A DNA stretch of 64,000 bases from NCBI GenBank assembly GCA_026214975.1, contig CM047815.1, positions 76,971,299 to 77,035,298 on the forward strand, read 5' to 3'. The position numbers and the translations under genes are program-made. Positions 36,662 through 46,843 of this stretch are shown one piece after another. The number at the start of each line of letters is the position of its first letter. The stretch's first letter is position 1. Origin of the DNA: Gentiana macrophylla. Its lineage: Eukaryota > Streptophyta > Magnoliopsida > Gentianales > Gentianaceae. The notes beneath the pieces are model-generated. The model saw only the letters and a list, made by a program, of their open reading frames with translations. It did no database searches and was not told the origin of the DNA.

Positions 36662-37512
36662 AAACCCGCATGCCCCATGTTTGATAACGAGGGTGGGAAG
36701 ATCGTCTATGGCGAGGATACACTCTTAAGTAGGTTCCACGATGATGGGGATAGACAATATTTGAGACAAAGCTGGAATGGTAGAGTGTAGTTGCGAGAGA
36801 GGAGGTTATCGTGGGATAGTCTGCCTACACTCTTGAGAGCAGATTACTCGAGGTGGGTGGTGCGGTTTAGCTAACACCCACGATGCAAGGGTGAGTATGA
36901 ATCGGTCTATCGTTCTTGAGTACTATGCAATTGTTCGAGTGGGATACTTTGGGGAGGACCGCAAGCACACCGCGAAGCCTCCGGCGTTACCGTTAGTTTG
37001 GATGTGGGGGATCAACCGCTACTATGGCATTCCAGAAGTCCCAGACGGTGAAGAATTTTTCAGGCATCATCCTATGATTGCGCTGGACAATGGGATGGAT
37101 TTGATGTATGAACTCGCTAATGCATTTGGTGGGACTCATCTTTGGGGTCCTATTGAAAGGACAATTGATGGTTTGGTTGAATATATTCCAGCCAAGATTA
37201 AATGGCGAGTGGAGTGCGTGTCATGCTTATGTTTCTTGCGAATCGCGTCCATGGTACCATACATCACGTTCAACCAAACTTGGATATGTACATCCTTGCA
37301 TCACGCGATCTTATATCATCGAGTGAATGTGAGGCGATACATCGTGGATAGGGTTAACGAGGATAGCGAGGGGAGACATGGTGATGGTTATATCTTTTTC
37401 CCATTCCTTATAACGGCAATGGCGAAAGCTTTGGGGTACGGATCTTGACACGGATGAAATTATTTGGCAAACACCACCTTTCGTATTTAATGATCACCCT
37501 TGGTTTATTTAA
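36662..37512 (+). pseudogene. Cargo gene copy B, 'putative plant transposon protein'-like
   Basis: A 185-codon open frame (36,891-37,448) carries MNRSIVLEYYAIVRVGYFG, WMWGINRYYGIPEVPDGEEF, GTHLWGPIERTIDGL and GDGYIFFPFLIT. Upstream, in other frames, are the family's FDNEGGKIVYGEDTLLSRF (about 36,680) and RERRLSWDSLPTLL (about 36,797). Downstream, a one-base shift leads to the acidic tail ending NDHPWFI with TAA at 37,510-37,512, matching the tail of copy C. At least three frame changes are needed. No ATG equivalent to that of copy A remains. Preceded by array 2 and its TATA-like sequence. Confidence 0.7.
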
Positions 37513-37700
37513 GCAGTGTTCTTATTCTTAAGCGTGTATAATTACTCTTTCTTTTTGCAAGCCCCGTATGTAAGCCAATGTATCATTACTCTCTTTCTTT
37601 TTATGTTTGATTTTACTACTTATCATTTCACCGATTAGATCTAAAAAACAAACTAAAAAATATAGTATAAATATTACAACACCATAAATTCAGATAATAA
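37513..37700. other. Shared 3' tail after cargo copy B
   Basis: Contains CCAATGTATCATTACTCT and CTCTTTCTTTTTATG, as after the B3 gene. Probable transcript end region of copy B, facing the end of the minus-strand Ulp1 gene. Confidence 0.5.
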
Positions 37701-37703
37701 ATA

Positions 37704-40700
37704 TCAAACTCCTATATGCCGTGTAAACAGATCTACGGCCATTTTGTTCCGGAACCTATGTACGGTTAGATCATTCAGCTCATCTATCCTCGCCTCATTT
37801 ATGATTAAAAGCTCCATAATCTTCAGCGTGAAAATCCCACATAGCTTCCTGCATATTAAAGCCATAAATTTTGAAATTGAAATGTTCAAATTAACAATTC
37901 TAAATAAGGCCACTCAAAAAAAATAAAAAAAAGTACAATTCTAAATAAGGTTTCATACGTACCAATTTTTCGTCTGTGGACATTCTTTATCGGTGAGCAG
38001 TACTCTACGAAATGATGGTTGATCTGGATCGAGCATCCATTGTGATTTTTTGCAATCTACTGATCTCGATAACAGTACCCTCATATATCGAGATCATTTC
38101 TCTATGGTTGGATCTATTAGGTCCGAATTATCTTGTTTGTATCGGCTGTCGTATAAGATGATCGTCCAGTCACTGATTGACATGACCACAAGCACCCAAT
38201 GCAGATCGTTAATCGTCCGGATAGCATAAGCGATTGTTTTACGGGTCCATGCGAAAGCTTCTAACGATAGGCGGTAGGGCGATCCACGGCTAAATTACCA
38301 TCCCATTTACCTAATTCGGACACAAGAATCCTTGCAAAAGAGAATAGCACAATCTCGCATGCTTCGATAACATTGGGGTAAACCTCCATACGAAGCGATT
38401 AGTAGACCCACATATGCATCAATGTCTTTGCAAATGGAATGTTTATTACTCGAGGCGACATATATATTACGAAATTGAAAAACAACTTTTAATGAGTTTA
38501 CCTGCGCAAGAAATATAACTATCTGAGCCTATAAGGTTGCTGAAGAAGTCACGGTCCGCAGGGTAATCGAAAGTGTCTCCGTCAGATCGAATCCCATTTA
38601 ATAATTGCCGGGTATCACCTGCTTTTGATGCCAGCCACCTTCTCAGTTCATTAGATTGCTCGTCGTTACCCCTAAGGAAGGGTGTGTATCTACTTAAATC
38701 CGGCTGATTTTCTTTCGTAATCCAGACGGTATTCTTCTTCTTACGGATTTCTGTTGGCTTTGTATTCGGACGAAGGGTCATTTTTAAGTTAACAGCAAGC
38801 TTACGTCGATCATCTGCATCGACCATCAGATGACTGCACGTGGATACTTGATTGCTGTTATCCGGCACAACGACATTGTATAGCCGATTGCTACTAGATG
38901 GAAGATTTGTTGGGACTTCAGGAAGGAATACGCCCTACACTTGAAGAGTGGCTTCTTCTTCTATGACTAGATAATCGGGGCTCAAATTCTTATGTGAACT
39001 ATCGTCGGAGGCAGCTTCTCGATCAAAATGAACAGGCCCGGGTGTGGTGAATCCAAAAGCCTCGGCCATAGGTGAAGTGGATTGTGTCAAGTTTGTCGCT
39101 TCATGATCAGGCCTTTGACGGGATGTCAATGTTTGATTAGGCATCTGCGGTATTGTACACCAGTGTGGAAGTAACTTGTGGTTTGGTTCGATCCGCCATA
39201 AACCCCGAATTGCTTTGTCTAGCGCCGATCCATGTGTTATTCCCGCCCGGTGTCGAAAGGCCCGTCCCCATCACTGTTTGGATCCTATAATTGAAACGAC
39301 CGAATAAGTTTTTTGTTATGAAAAAATATTATACTTGTTAAAATGTATTTAAATAGGTCAATAAAATCATACACAGCTCTACTGTACGCTGCAATATCAA
39401 ATTGATTCAGAATGACGCTGTGATGATTTAACACCTCATCCTGCGCGTCGAGCCTAGCTTTAATGGTATCGAATTCGGCATTCATTCCCTCTTGGATTTT
39501 CTTTGTTGCCGCTTCGATCATCTTACGAACCGCTTCAATTATCGGGTCTACTCGAATAATGTCCCCTCCATCAACAACATTAGTATGGTCTTTGCCGGTG
39601 TTGGATATGGACATCATCATGATCTTCTCCTTCACCGTCAATTCCTTCATCCCCATTATTGTCATCATCACCACAGCAGCCGCATCCCCGGGATGTCGAT
39701 TCATGTCTAATAGTGGAAGGTGCATCGTTATGGTCTAAACGAGGAACATTGGATTGAGTAGTGCTCGCGGTCGTGGCAATTCTAGAAGATCCAACCGCTT
39801 TCGCTTTCCAAGAGCGCGGAGCGGCGCGGCTTGGTCGAACCCACATGTAGAAATTTGTTGTCGGGCGGTTGTGGAAACGTCGTCGTCGGGGACATGAAAT
39901 TTGCTCTTCAGGTAGACCGAGGCCACGTAGAAATTCAACTTCAGTGTTGTCGGTTGTCATACCATCCAACATACCGACCTGCACACAAAAATATCAAGAC
40001 ATTTAAAAAAATCATTAATCATGGTATTGACATAATCTTAAATGAATTTTATTAAATGGAATGTCATTAATATTACCTCAGGCATAACTTTCGTTTCCAT
40101 GGTGGCTCCACGCGGTGTACTATCCATGCATTTCCATATCAACATCCGGGGGATGGATTCACTGTCAATACGAACACAAAATGGTGGATCGCTTGTTTGC
40201 AAACGTGGGAAAAGTTCATAAGCCCAGTATACTAATGCAAGTGCCCACCCGTCAACCGGTGGCTTGTGCTGGTTTCGATCCTGCTTTTGTACACTGAAGC
40301 GCTTAACAATCCGCATGAGGTTTGCTATCTTTTCATAAGTAATTCGCCATAAGTACTCCCCCCATGGAAACCCATTTACAATATTCAAATCTTCAACGAC
40401 GGAGAATATTTCTTTCGGGATTCCAAGACTGTCATTCCACCCTAATAGATATCCATAAATAAAATACACCAAGGCTAATCGGTATACAATCTCATCGGTA
40501 TGAGCACCGACTCGCACAGGATGCTCAAATGCCCTCTCCAAAATTCTTATGGTAATAGCTTGTTTTTTTTATATTTTTCCAAGTAACATCCGGGGCCAAA
40601 GCACATAAAATCACCCGTACCCAAAGTCGGATCAAGATGGCCAAACCGTAAGCCAGATATCATGGAGAACTCTCTCCTGCCAAACACGCATGTTGTCCCC

Positions 40701-40999
40701 GGGTTACCAAACCTAAAATGCAGCTCACCAGGCCTGTCGGGGTATATCATGTTGAATCCAATATATCTGAAAATCACCCCACCGAACTTCCACTTATCAT
40801 GTAGTTCATTTGCCTCTATAAATCGCCTAAAAATGGACTTTCTAAACCTGTCTTCAAAATCTACTTCACCAACGCTCAACTTTTTTAAAATTGTTAAAAC
40901 ACTTGTCAACTTAGCGGATTCCCCTTTAAAATTCCAAACTCCCTTGAAATGACTCGATGGATCAATTATATACGCTCCCGGGGTGCCTACGAGCTGCAT
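37704..40999 (-). pseudogene. DUF1985 plus Ulp1/SENP-like cysteine protease gene, decayed
   Basis: Ulp1 proteases cleave SUMO; in plants a ULP-like branch with an N-terminal DUF1985 is carried by some MULEs. DUF1985 is at 40,547-40,999 and continues, after a frame shift, at 40,077-40,541 (LRFGHLDPTLGTGDFMCFG, VYRLALVYFIYGYLLG, DGWALALVYWAYELFPRL). A GT-AG intron (39,979-40,076) leads to a linker with an acidic Asp/Gly patch and a coiled-coil-like segment (KKIQEGMNAEFDTIKARLDA, about 39,450). The protease part shows LHWVLVVMSISDWTIILYDS (about 38,200-38,140; His of the catalytic set) and CGIFTLKIMELL ... FRNKMAVDLFTRHI at 37,704-37,880, where Cys-Gly is kept but the usual Asp before Cys is replaced. 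Stops and shifts throughout. Family call firm; activity unlikely. Confidence 0.75.
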
Positions 41000-41218
41000 A
41001 TCACAGTATAACGACCATGCATAAGTATTACATCATATGTAACACACACACACATCTATATATATAGATGTGTGTGTGTGTGTGTGCATATATAGATGTG
41101 TGTGTGTGCGTATAGATGTGTGTGTGCATATATATATATATATAGATGTGTGTGTGCATATATATATAGATGTGTGTGTGTGCATATGTATTATATGTGT
41201 GTGTGCATATAAATATAT
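41000..41218. repeat. GT/TA microsatellite block
   Basis: Alternating runs of TG and TA with a recurrent 'gcatatatagatgtgtgtgtg' motif, between the Ulp1 gene start and the palindrome. Not coding. Confidence 0.8.
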
Positions 41219-41384
41219 TTGTTGATTACGACTTATTATAAATATACGTGAAAGTTGTAATGTATATACATGTACGTATACATATATGTCATGTGTATAT
41301 ATATATACACATGACATATGTATACGATACATATATATATTTACAACTTTCACGTATATTTATAATGAGTCGTAATCAACAAAA
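41219..41384. repeat. Near-perfect 166-bp palindrome
   Basis: The left arm runs from TTGATTACGAC (about 41,222) to the centre at about 41,301; the right arm returns through GTATATTTATAATGAGTCG to about 41,384. The core GTCATGTGTATA/TATACACATGAC is a perfect dyad. Mismatches are few. It sits at the inner edge of the right MULE arm and could form a cruciform or RNA hairpin. Confidence 0.75.
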
Positions 41385-41539
41385 ATATGTGTGTAAATTA
41401 TTTACTGTGAATATCATACACGGCTACACCGTATATGAAAATATGTGTGTAAATTATTTACTGTGAACTTATATGCATATTTCCATGTATATATATGTAA
41501 CATATATATATATATATATACATACATACATATATATAT

Positions 41540-41602
<63 letters not shown>

Positions 41603-42425
41603 CTTATATATATATATATATTTAACAAAGATACCACGACACGAACACGATATCAATGTACATATATATATAATGTTACAACTTTGGACAAGTATGAATA
41701 TGAACTCGACACGAGAACGATATCAATGTACATATATACATGACAAAAACAATATCTGTTTTGTCATCAGTGTATATTTATACATACCATACACAAACAT
41801 ACACACGATATCCGAACCTTTATGATATTAGTGTATGAAAGTGTCTGTTTGCACGCATACACGTGCATATCCGTTCGTGACGATATACATATACATAAGT
41901 TTGGAAAGTAGTGTAGTCATTCATTATCAAGTTCTGGCGATGTTTTGTTTGTTTGGATCTTAGTGTGATTTTGTTGAATTTCGGGTTGTTAGATGTTTAA
42001 GATGTACGGCGGTTGTTAGATGTTTAAGTTATGTGTCATTTAGTTGCGTTGTTTGTTAGTAAACCACGGGAGGAGTGATGGAGATGCCAGACGATTCGGT
42101 AAACAAAGATTGAAATACCTAATCTACGGGATGCCTCACACTTCCGGTGAGGCTTTACCAAGCTCGCTAAGTGGAGAGATGAACAAGAGAACCTACAAAT
42201 CCTCTACGAGTGTCTATAGGACCTCATTTCTTGCGGGCATGAGGAAGGTCATAAGCGGTGAGAAGGAAGGAGTGGAATCAAAAACAACCTAGACCTACAA
42301 GAACCTCGCTTTCGGGTGGAGGCTTTCACCGTAAGGCAGAACGGAAGTCATCGATGTTATTGTCGTTGTTCGTTCTTATTTGCGTTATGTGTTATTCATC
42401 ATTTCGTCGCCGTTGTATTTGGTTA
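41365..42425. repeat. Inner inverted repeat, right copy
   Basis: Inverted partner of 27,116-28,118. Contains a TA microsatellite (about 41,540-41,600) and a duplicated 'cgagaacgatatcaatgtacat' segment not seen in the left copy. Confidence 0.8.
42044..42292 (+). CDS. Unknown 82-aa frame in the right arm, reading outward
   Basis: Shares LSGEMNKRTYKSSTS and YLIYGMPH-like segments with the frame at 27,296-27,526 in the opposite arm. It overlaps a second open frame (42,258-42,539) that has no recognised similarity. See the left copy for the argument for and against coding. Confidence 0.25.
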   Translation: MRCLLVNHGRSDGDARRFGKQRLKYLIYGMPHTSGEALPSSLSGEMNKRTYKSSTSVYRTSFLAGMRKVISGEKEGVESKTT

Positions 42426-42679
42426 GGTTACATTTTCAGTACTATTAGGCATATGAATATACTAAGGCAATTATACTCTATAGGGCTATTAAATATTAGA
42501 TTACATTATACTATACTAAGGCAATTATATTACATATAGGGCTATTAAATATTCATTCAAAAATATAGTAGGTCAAAATATGTTCACACCATTACAACAA
42601 GGCTATTAAATTATTATATACATTCAAACTATCATTTTTGAATTATATATAATAAACACTAAATATTTTTAATAATAAA

Positions 42680-42830
42680 CGTAACAACAATATTATTGGC
42701 GTTAAACATGTGTTTTACGACAATATTATTATCGTTAACAACATACACTTAACGACAATAGTATTGTCGTTAAACACATGTTTAACGCCAATAACTTCAA
42801 TTTTGGCGTAAAATGAACCACATATTGGCG
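42680..42830. repeat. Subterminal palindrome array (right)
   Basis: Contains AACGACAATAGTATTGTCGT (a perfect palindromic site at about 42,752) and several AACGCCAATA / TATTGGCGTT halves. Mirrors the left array at 26,318-26,500. Confidence 0.6.
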
Positions 42831-43137
42831 TAAAATCACCATTCAAACCAACAACATATCATCGTGTTATTTGGGAAATTCAAAAACAACCCCAACCCTA
42901 ACCAATCTACCCTCTTTTACAAATTGCACAACAAAAATCGAATCAAATAAAAAAATGACAGATAGAAATTAACATTAACCTCGGGGCTATCTCCCGTTGT
43001 GGAATTTGATCCATTTGTTCCAAAGGAGCCTCGAATCCATTGCAGAGACGGATCGTTTTTACGAGAATTTTGGAGGATTTTTTGCAAATTGAGATAATTT
43101 GGGGAGATGAAGAGGAGCGACAATAATAACATTGAAC
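42831..43137. other. Unmatched segment between right array and terminal repeat
   Basis: Unlike the corresponding left segment (25,948-26,317). It has no recognisable coding content; the minus-strand 108-codon frame (42,917-43,243) overlaps the terminal repeat and resembles nothing known. The two unmatched segments could be leaders of outward- or inward-facing transcripts. Confidence 0.3.
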
Positions 43138-43416
43138 GATGATTATTGGCATAACAAAGTATTTTTAACGCCAATATTATTGTCATTAAATATTTAACGT
43201 TGATAATAATGGCGTTAAACATACTTCGTTCGCCAATAATCATCGATTCACTTATTGGTGGTTTTACGACAATAATAATGTCGTTATGGGTGTGTTTACT
43301 GACAATAGTATTGTCGTAAAACCTAACTACTGAATGTAGTCATTTTGCCACTTTAATTCCAAGGGGAGGAGGGGGAGGGGAGGGTGGGAGGACAAAGCCT
43401 GATTTTCCAAAATCCC
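43138..43416. repeat. MULE right terminal inverted repeat
   Basis: Inverted partner of 25,682-25,947. The G-rich stretch (43,365-43,392) is longer than the C-rich partner on the left, and a one-base change splits one palindrome (TTTACTGACAATAGTATTGT). Confidence 0.85.
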
Positions 43417-43425
43417 TGTTTTTTC
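43417..43425. repeat. Right 9-bp target-site duplication of the MULE
   Basis: TGTTTTTTC, identical to 25,673-25,681. Confidence 0.85.
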
Positions 43426-43729
43426 CCGTCTTTTGGGGATTCATTACTCCGAGAACTTTCCTTACCTTTAAGGAGAAAGAAATTAGAAAATTAGTTACTC
43501 ATTTAAAGGTTTTATACAATATGGTAAAGAATTCAGGAGAAATTCGTATGATTATATTCATACACCATATCTAATTATATTTACGTTAACATATTCACTC
43601 ATCATGTGTTATAAGGAGAGTGAGGTGTGTCCATATGATTGCCACGTGGCACCCTCTTGAGCTTTCTGGCGTGACATTTTTTTCCTTTCAAACCTATGTG
43701 TTTTTAAGTGACGTGTCACTGTTAGTAGT

Positions 43730-44215
43730 GTGTGCATGCAGAGAAGGAAAAAAAGGAAAGACCGCATTTTGAAGTTGTCTTTATGTAGTGTACGATGGAA
43801 GATGAGTTAAGTTTAGCTATAAAATACAACAACAACAACAACAACAAAAATGGCCGAACAAATATCCGCGCCACGAAATAGTCACAGCGCTACGATTACT
43901 CTCGTTTTTTTAATCAAACCTCTGTGGCTTTTTTATTTATGAAATTAACCGTGTGTCATTAGTAGTTTGTGCTGAAAAGAAAAAAAAAAAAAAAAAAAAA
44001 AAAAAGGAAAGAACGACGGATTGAAGTTGTGTTGTGTAGTGTACGATGGAAGATGAGCTAGATTTAGCTATAAAATACAACAACAACAACAAAAATGGCC
44101 GAATAAATATCCGCACCACGAAAATAGTCACGGCGCTATGTTTACACTTGGTTTTTTTTATCAAACATTTGTGGGTTGTTTTTATATATATTATAAAATC
44201 AACCGTGTGTTTTGG
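43730..44215. repeat. Tandem duplication of ~225-240 bp upstream of the DUF212 gene
   Basis: Two direct copies (about 43,730-43,955 and 43,960-44,215) share GTGTACGATGGAAGATGAG, TTTAGCTATAAAATACAACA, an ACA microsatellite, AAATGGCCGAA and AATATCCGC-CCACGAAA. The second copy carries a longer A run (43,980-44,005). Not coding. 43,426-43,729 shows nothing recognisable. Confidence 0.75.
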
Positions 44216-44850
44216 ATTTGTTACGATTTAAGCTTACGAGATTTATTTCACGTTAGACATCTATTCTTTGGTATTATCGTTAATAACGATTTATATTGGG
44301 TCCGCCGTGCCTTGCACGACTCACATTCACTAATTTTAGGATGGGAAGAGTATAAATGCATAAATACCCTTTCCATCTCAATATAAAAAAAGAGTTAAAT
44401 GTTTTATGACACAAGTATTGTCATATTTAACACCATAAAAGAGAAATAAAATTACAGTAAAAATTGGCCCTTGCCGGCGGCATAGGGTGGAATATTCTTC
44501 CAAAGCAACCGTACTGAGCAATACCAAACAGCAATTTTCTTCACGAAACAGAGACTACACATTTCTCTTCTCTAATCTGACATTTTCGTTGCATTCTTCT
44601 CAGGCATTTATATCTTTTCCCATTTCACATTTCAATCTTTCTCTCCATTTTTTATTTTTATTTTGGGGTGTAATACGAGTGGTCAAACGAAAACAGAGAT
44701 TTTTTCATTCAATGCGTACGGCTTTAACGCAGTTTTCTTGACGTTTGAATTTGTCTACGTTAAGAAAAAGAAGGGAAAGATTAATTTTGAAGAATTTGAA
44801 TCGATCCCAGAAATTCAGATTACTTGACAAAGGGAAAAGAAAGAAAAAAA
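44216..44850 (+). promoter_or_regulatory. Promoter and 5' leader of the DUF212 gene
   Basis: Pyrimidine-rich sequence from about 44,500 to 44,660 is typical of a plant leader. An upstream open frame (44,487-44,741) is Phe/Ser-rich with no recognised domain and probably reflects this composition. No clear TATA box could be chosen. Confidence 0.35.
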
Positions 44851-46843
44851 ATGGTGGATGTGATGGCGGGTTCAACGGTGATACCTTCTTCCCCAGCTGC
44901 TGCCGTTGCCGCAACCGCGTCATCCTCTATTTTCACCAATTATCCTTTGATCTCAGCTCTAATCTCCTTCGCTCTTGCTCAATTCATCAAATTCTTCACC
45001 GCCTGGTATGCTTCCAATTTATATCTTATCTCTACTACTATTTCAAGATCCTTTTACCGAGATTGTTTGAATTTTGAAGATTTTTATTGTTTAATGAGAT
45101 TGAATCGGAATTCGGAATGTTAGGTTTGATTTCTATATGGCTCGTATGTTTGCTTTGATGAAATTCGCTACATTCTTTATATGTGATTATGAATAATTTA
45201 ACAGACATCATCATGAATTTACATTTTTTTCTTGAATGCAAGATTTTAAAGAAACTTGAGATGATGCGAATTCGCATTTTGTCTTCAATATCTTGTTCAA
45301 AGATTATACTTACTGGCAGAATTTTGTTAATCTTGTGTTGCATCGGAATTTCAATATAAGGCAATGTGTTGAACTGGGATTTTCAATGTGTATATTTTTT
45401 TGGATTTAAAAGGTATCTCAGTTTGTTAGTTCTGAGAGGCTTAAAGGTGTTAAGAGTCTTGTAGCCTTGTAGGTATAGGGAAAATCGATGGGAATTTAAG
45501 CTGCTGGTTGGATCGGGGGGCATGCCATCTTCTCATTCTGCAACTGTTACTGCCCTTGCAATCGGTATTGGTCTTCGTGATGGATTTGGAGGATCGTTAT
45601 TTGCAACTGCATTGATTTTAGCATCTGTGGTAAGTGATTTCTTATGTACTTACTTTGAATCCCTGTCCTTGTTCACAAATGATTTGTCCACCAAAAATGT
45701 GCACCAGTTGTTCGCGGAACATTAACACATCAGTGAAAGTTTTCGGTAGATGTATCGCTCTTGGTACATGTTAGCTATTGTCTGCCATGTCTTGCATGAT
45801 AGTAAGGACTACAAAATGCCATAAATGTACCCTTTTTTCTCTGGGGGTAATAATGCTTTTTTTTAGTTTCTTGATCCTCCTTTTTCCCTCTTTGGCCAAT
45901 TCATTTCCATGTATGTTAGTAGTTATTCGAATGACATGTACCTGAATGATGCTGAAATTTAATGTGAGTCCGTCTGCTAATTACGTTAGACTGTGGAAGA
46001 AAAGTCTTTATTGTATACTGTATGTGGAATAAGGAGAAATGATGTAGGCAACCTCTTCTTTTTATGTTGTTAATAGAATGGAGTTTGGCATGCTAATCTA
46101 TATTATGCAATGTAGGATTTTTTTTTATATTGAACAAGCAATGTTGAACACATTGTTGGTTTTCTGTTCAATCTTTAAACACACTGGACTGCCCTATTAA
46201 GAATTTATCTTTTTCCTGTTTATCCTTTAAGTGTTATCTTTTTCCTGTTTATGCCTGATTCAATCTCAAATGATGTTTTATTATTATTTGATGCATTTAT
46301 AGTAAAGAATTTGACTTTATAAATCATATTGGTACAGAAACAGAATTTTGATACGGGCATTTCTTGCAGGTGATGTACGATGCAACAGGTGTGCGTTTAC
46401 AAGCTGGACGTCAAGCGGAGGTTCACAACTTTTATCCTTTGCCTTTGTGATCATTAAGAAACCTCTATAAGTATATAACCTTGATACACTCATTAATTTG
46501 CAGGTTCTAAATCAAATTGTGTGTGAGCTACCTGAAGAGCATCCTCTATCTGAGAGCAGGCCGTTACGTGAACTTCTTGGGCATACTCCACCTCAGGTTC
46601 ACATCTAAATTATATGTACAAGCCATCTAAATCATTGTGGCATCTAGATCTCGAACCAATCGACCATAGAAGGCCATTTATCATCGCTTATTCTATATCG
46701 AATGCATGTTCATATTAAGTTGGTAGTAGTGGCAGCTAGTTTGTTATAGGCCTAATACGAGAGCGTATTTTCTACAGGTTCTTGCTGGTGGACTACTGGG
46801 GCTTTTCATTGCCACAATTATCCATTTGATCTCTTTGATTTAG
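44851..46843 (+). CDS. DUF212 (acid phosphatase/vanadium haloperoxidase-related) membrane protein
   Basis: Small integral membrane protein of a family found in plants and bacteria, distantly related to PAP2-type phosphatases; its reaction is not established. Five exons with GT-AG introns join in frame: 44851-45005, 45473-45629, 46370-46420, 46504-46596 and 46778-46843, giving 173 residues, a normal length for the family. Conserved blocks: the N-terminal hydrophobic FTNYPLISALISFALAQFIK, SGGMPSSHSATVTALAIGIG, VMYDATGVRLQAGRQAEVLN, and LRELLGHTPPQVLAGGLLG before the last helix. The first ATG (44,851) follows a purine-rich AAAAAAA leader and is followed by an in-frame ATG five codons on (44,863-44,865), so either could start translation. 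No damage seen. Confidence 0.92.

Larger units (their letters stand above)
25682..43416. mobile_element. Giant cargo-bearing Mutator-like element (MULE), 17.7 kb
   Basis: Both ends begin GGGATTTTGGAAAATCAGGC (right end in reverse), and the element is flanked by the identical 9-bp TGTTTTTTC. The outer inverted repeats match for about 270 bp and a second, inner pair for about 1 kb. The interior holds a MuDR-type transposase (28.5-31.2 kb, +), a gene family related to the 'putative plant transposon protein' domain in three copies (31.7-32.5 kb -, 34.8-35.6 kb -, 36.7-37.5 kb +), a B3-domain gene (33.4-34.3 kb, +) and a DUF1985-Ulp1 gene (37.7-41.0 kb, -). MULEs carrying ULP-like genes are known in plants (Kaonashi type), but those are described as lacking long inverted ends. 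All coding regions have frame damage, so this copy is probably non-autonomous now. Confidence 0.85.

Noticed and set aside
44487..44741. 84-codon frame upstream of DUF212 as a separate gene
   Set aside because: Phe/Ser-rich from CT-rich leader sequence; no conserved motif.
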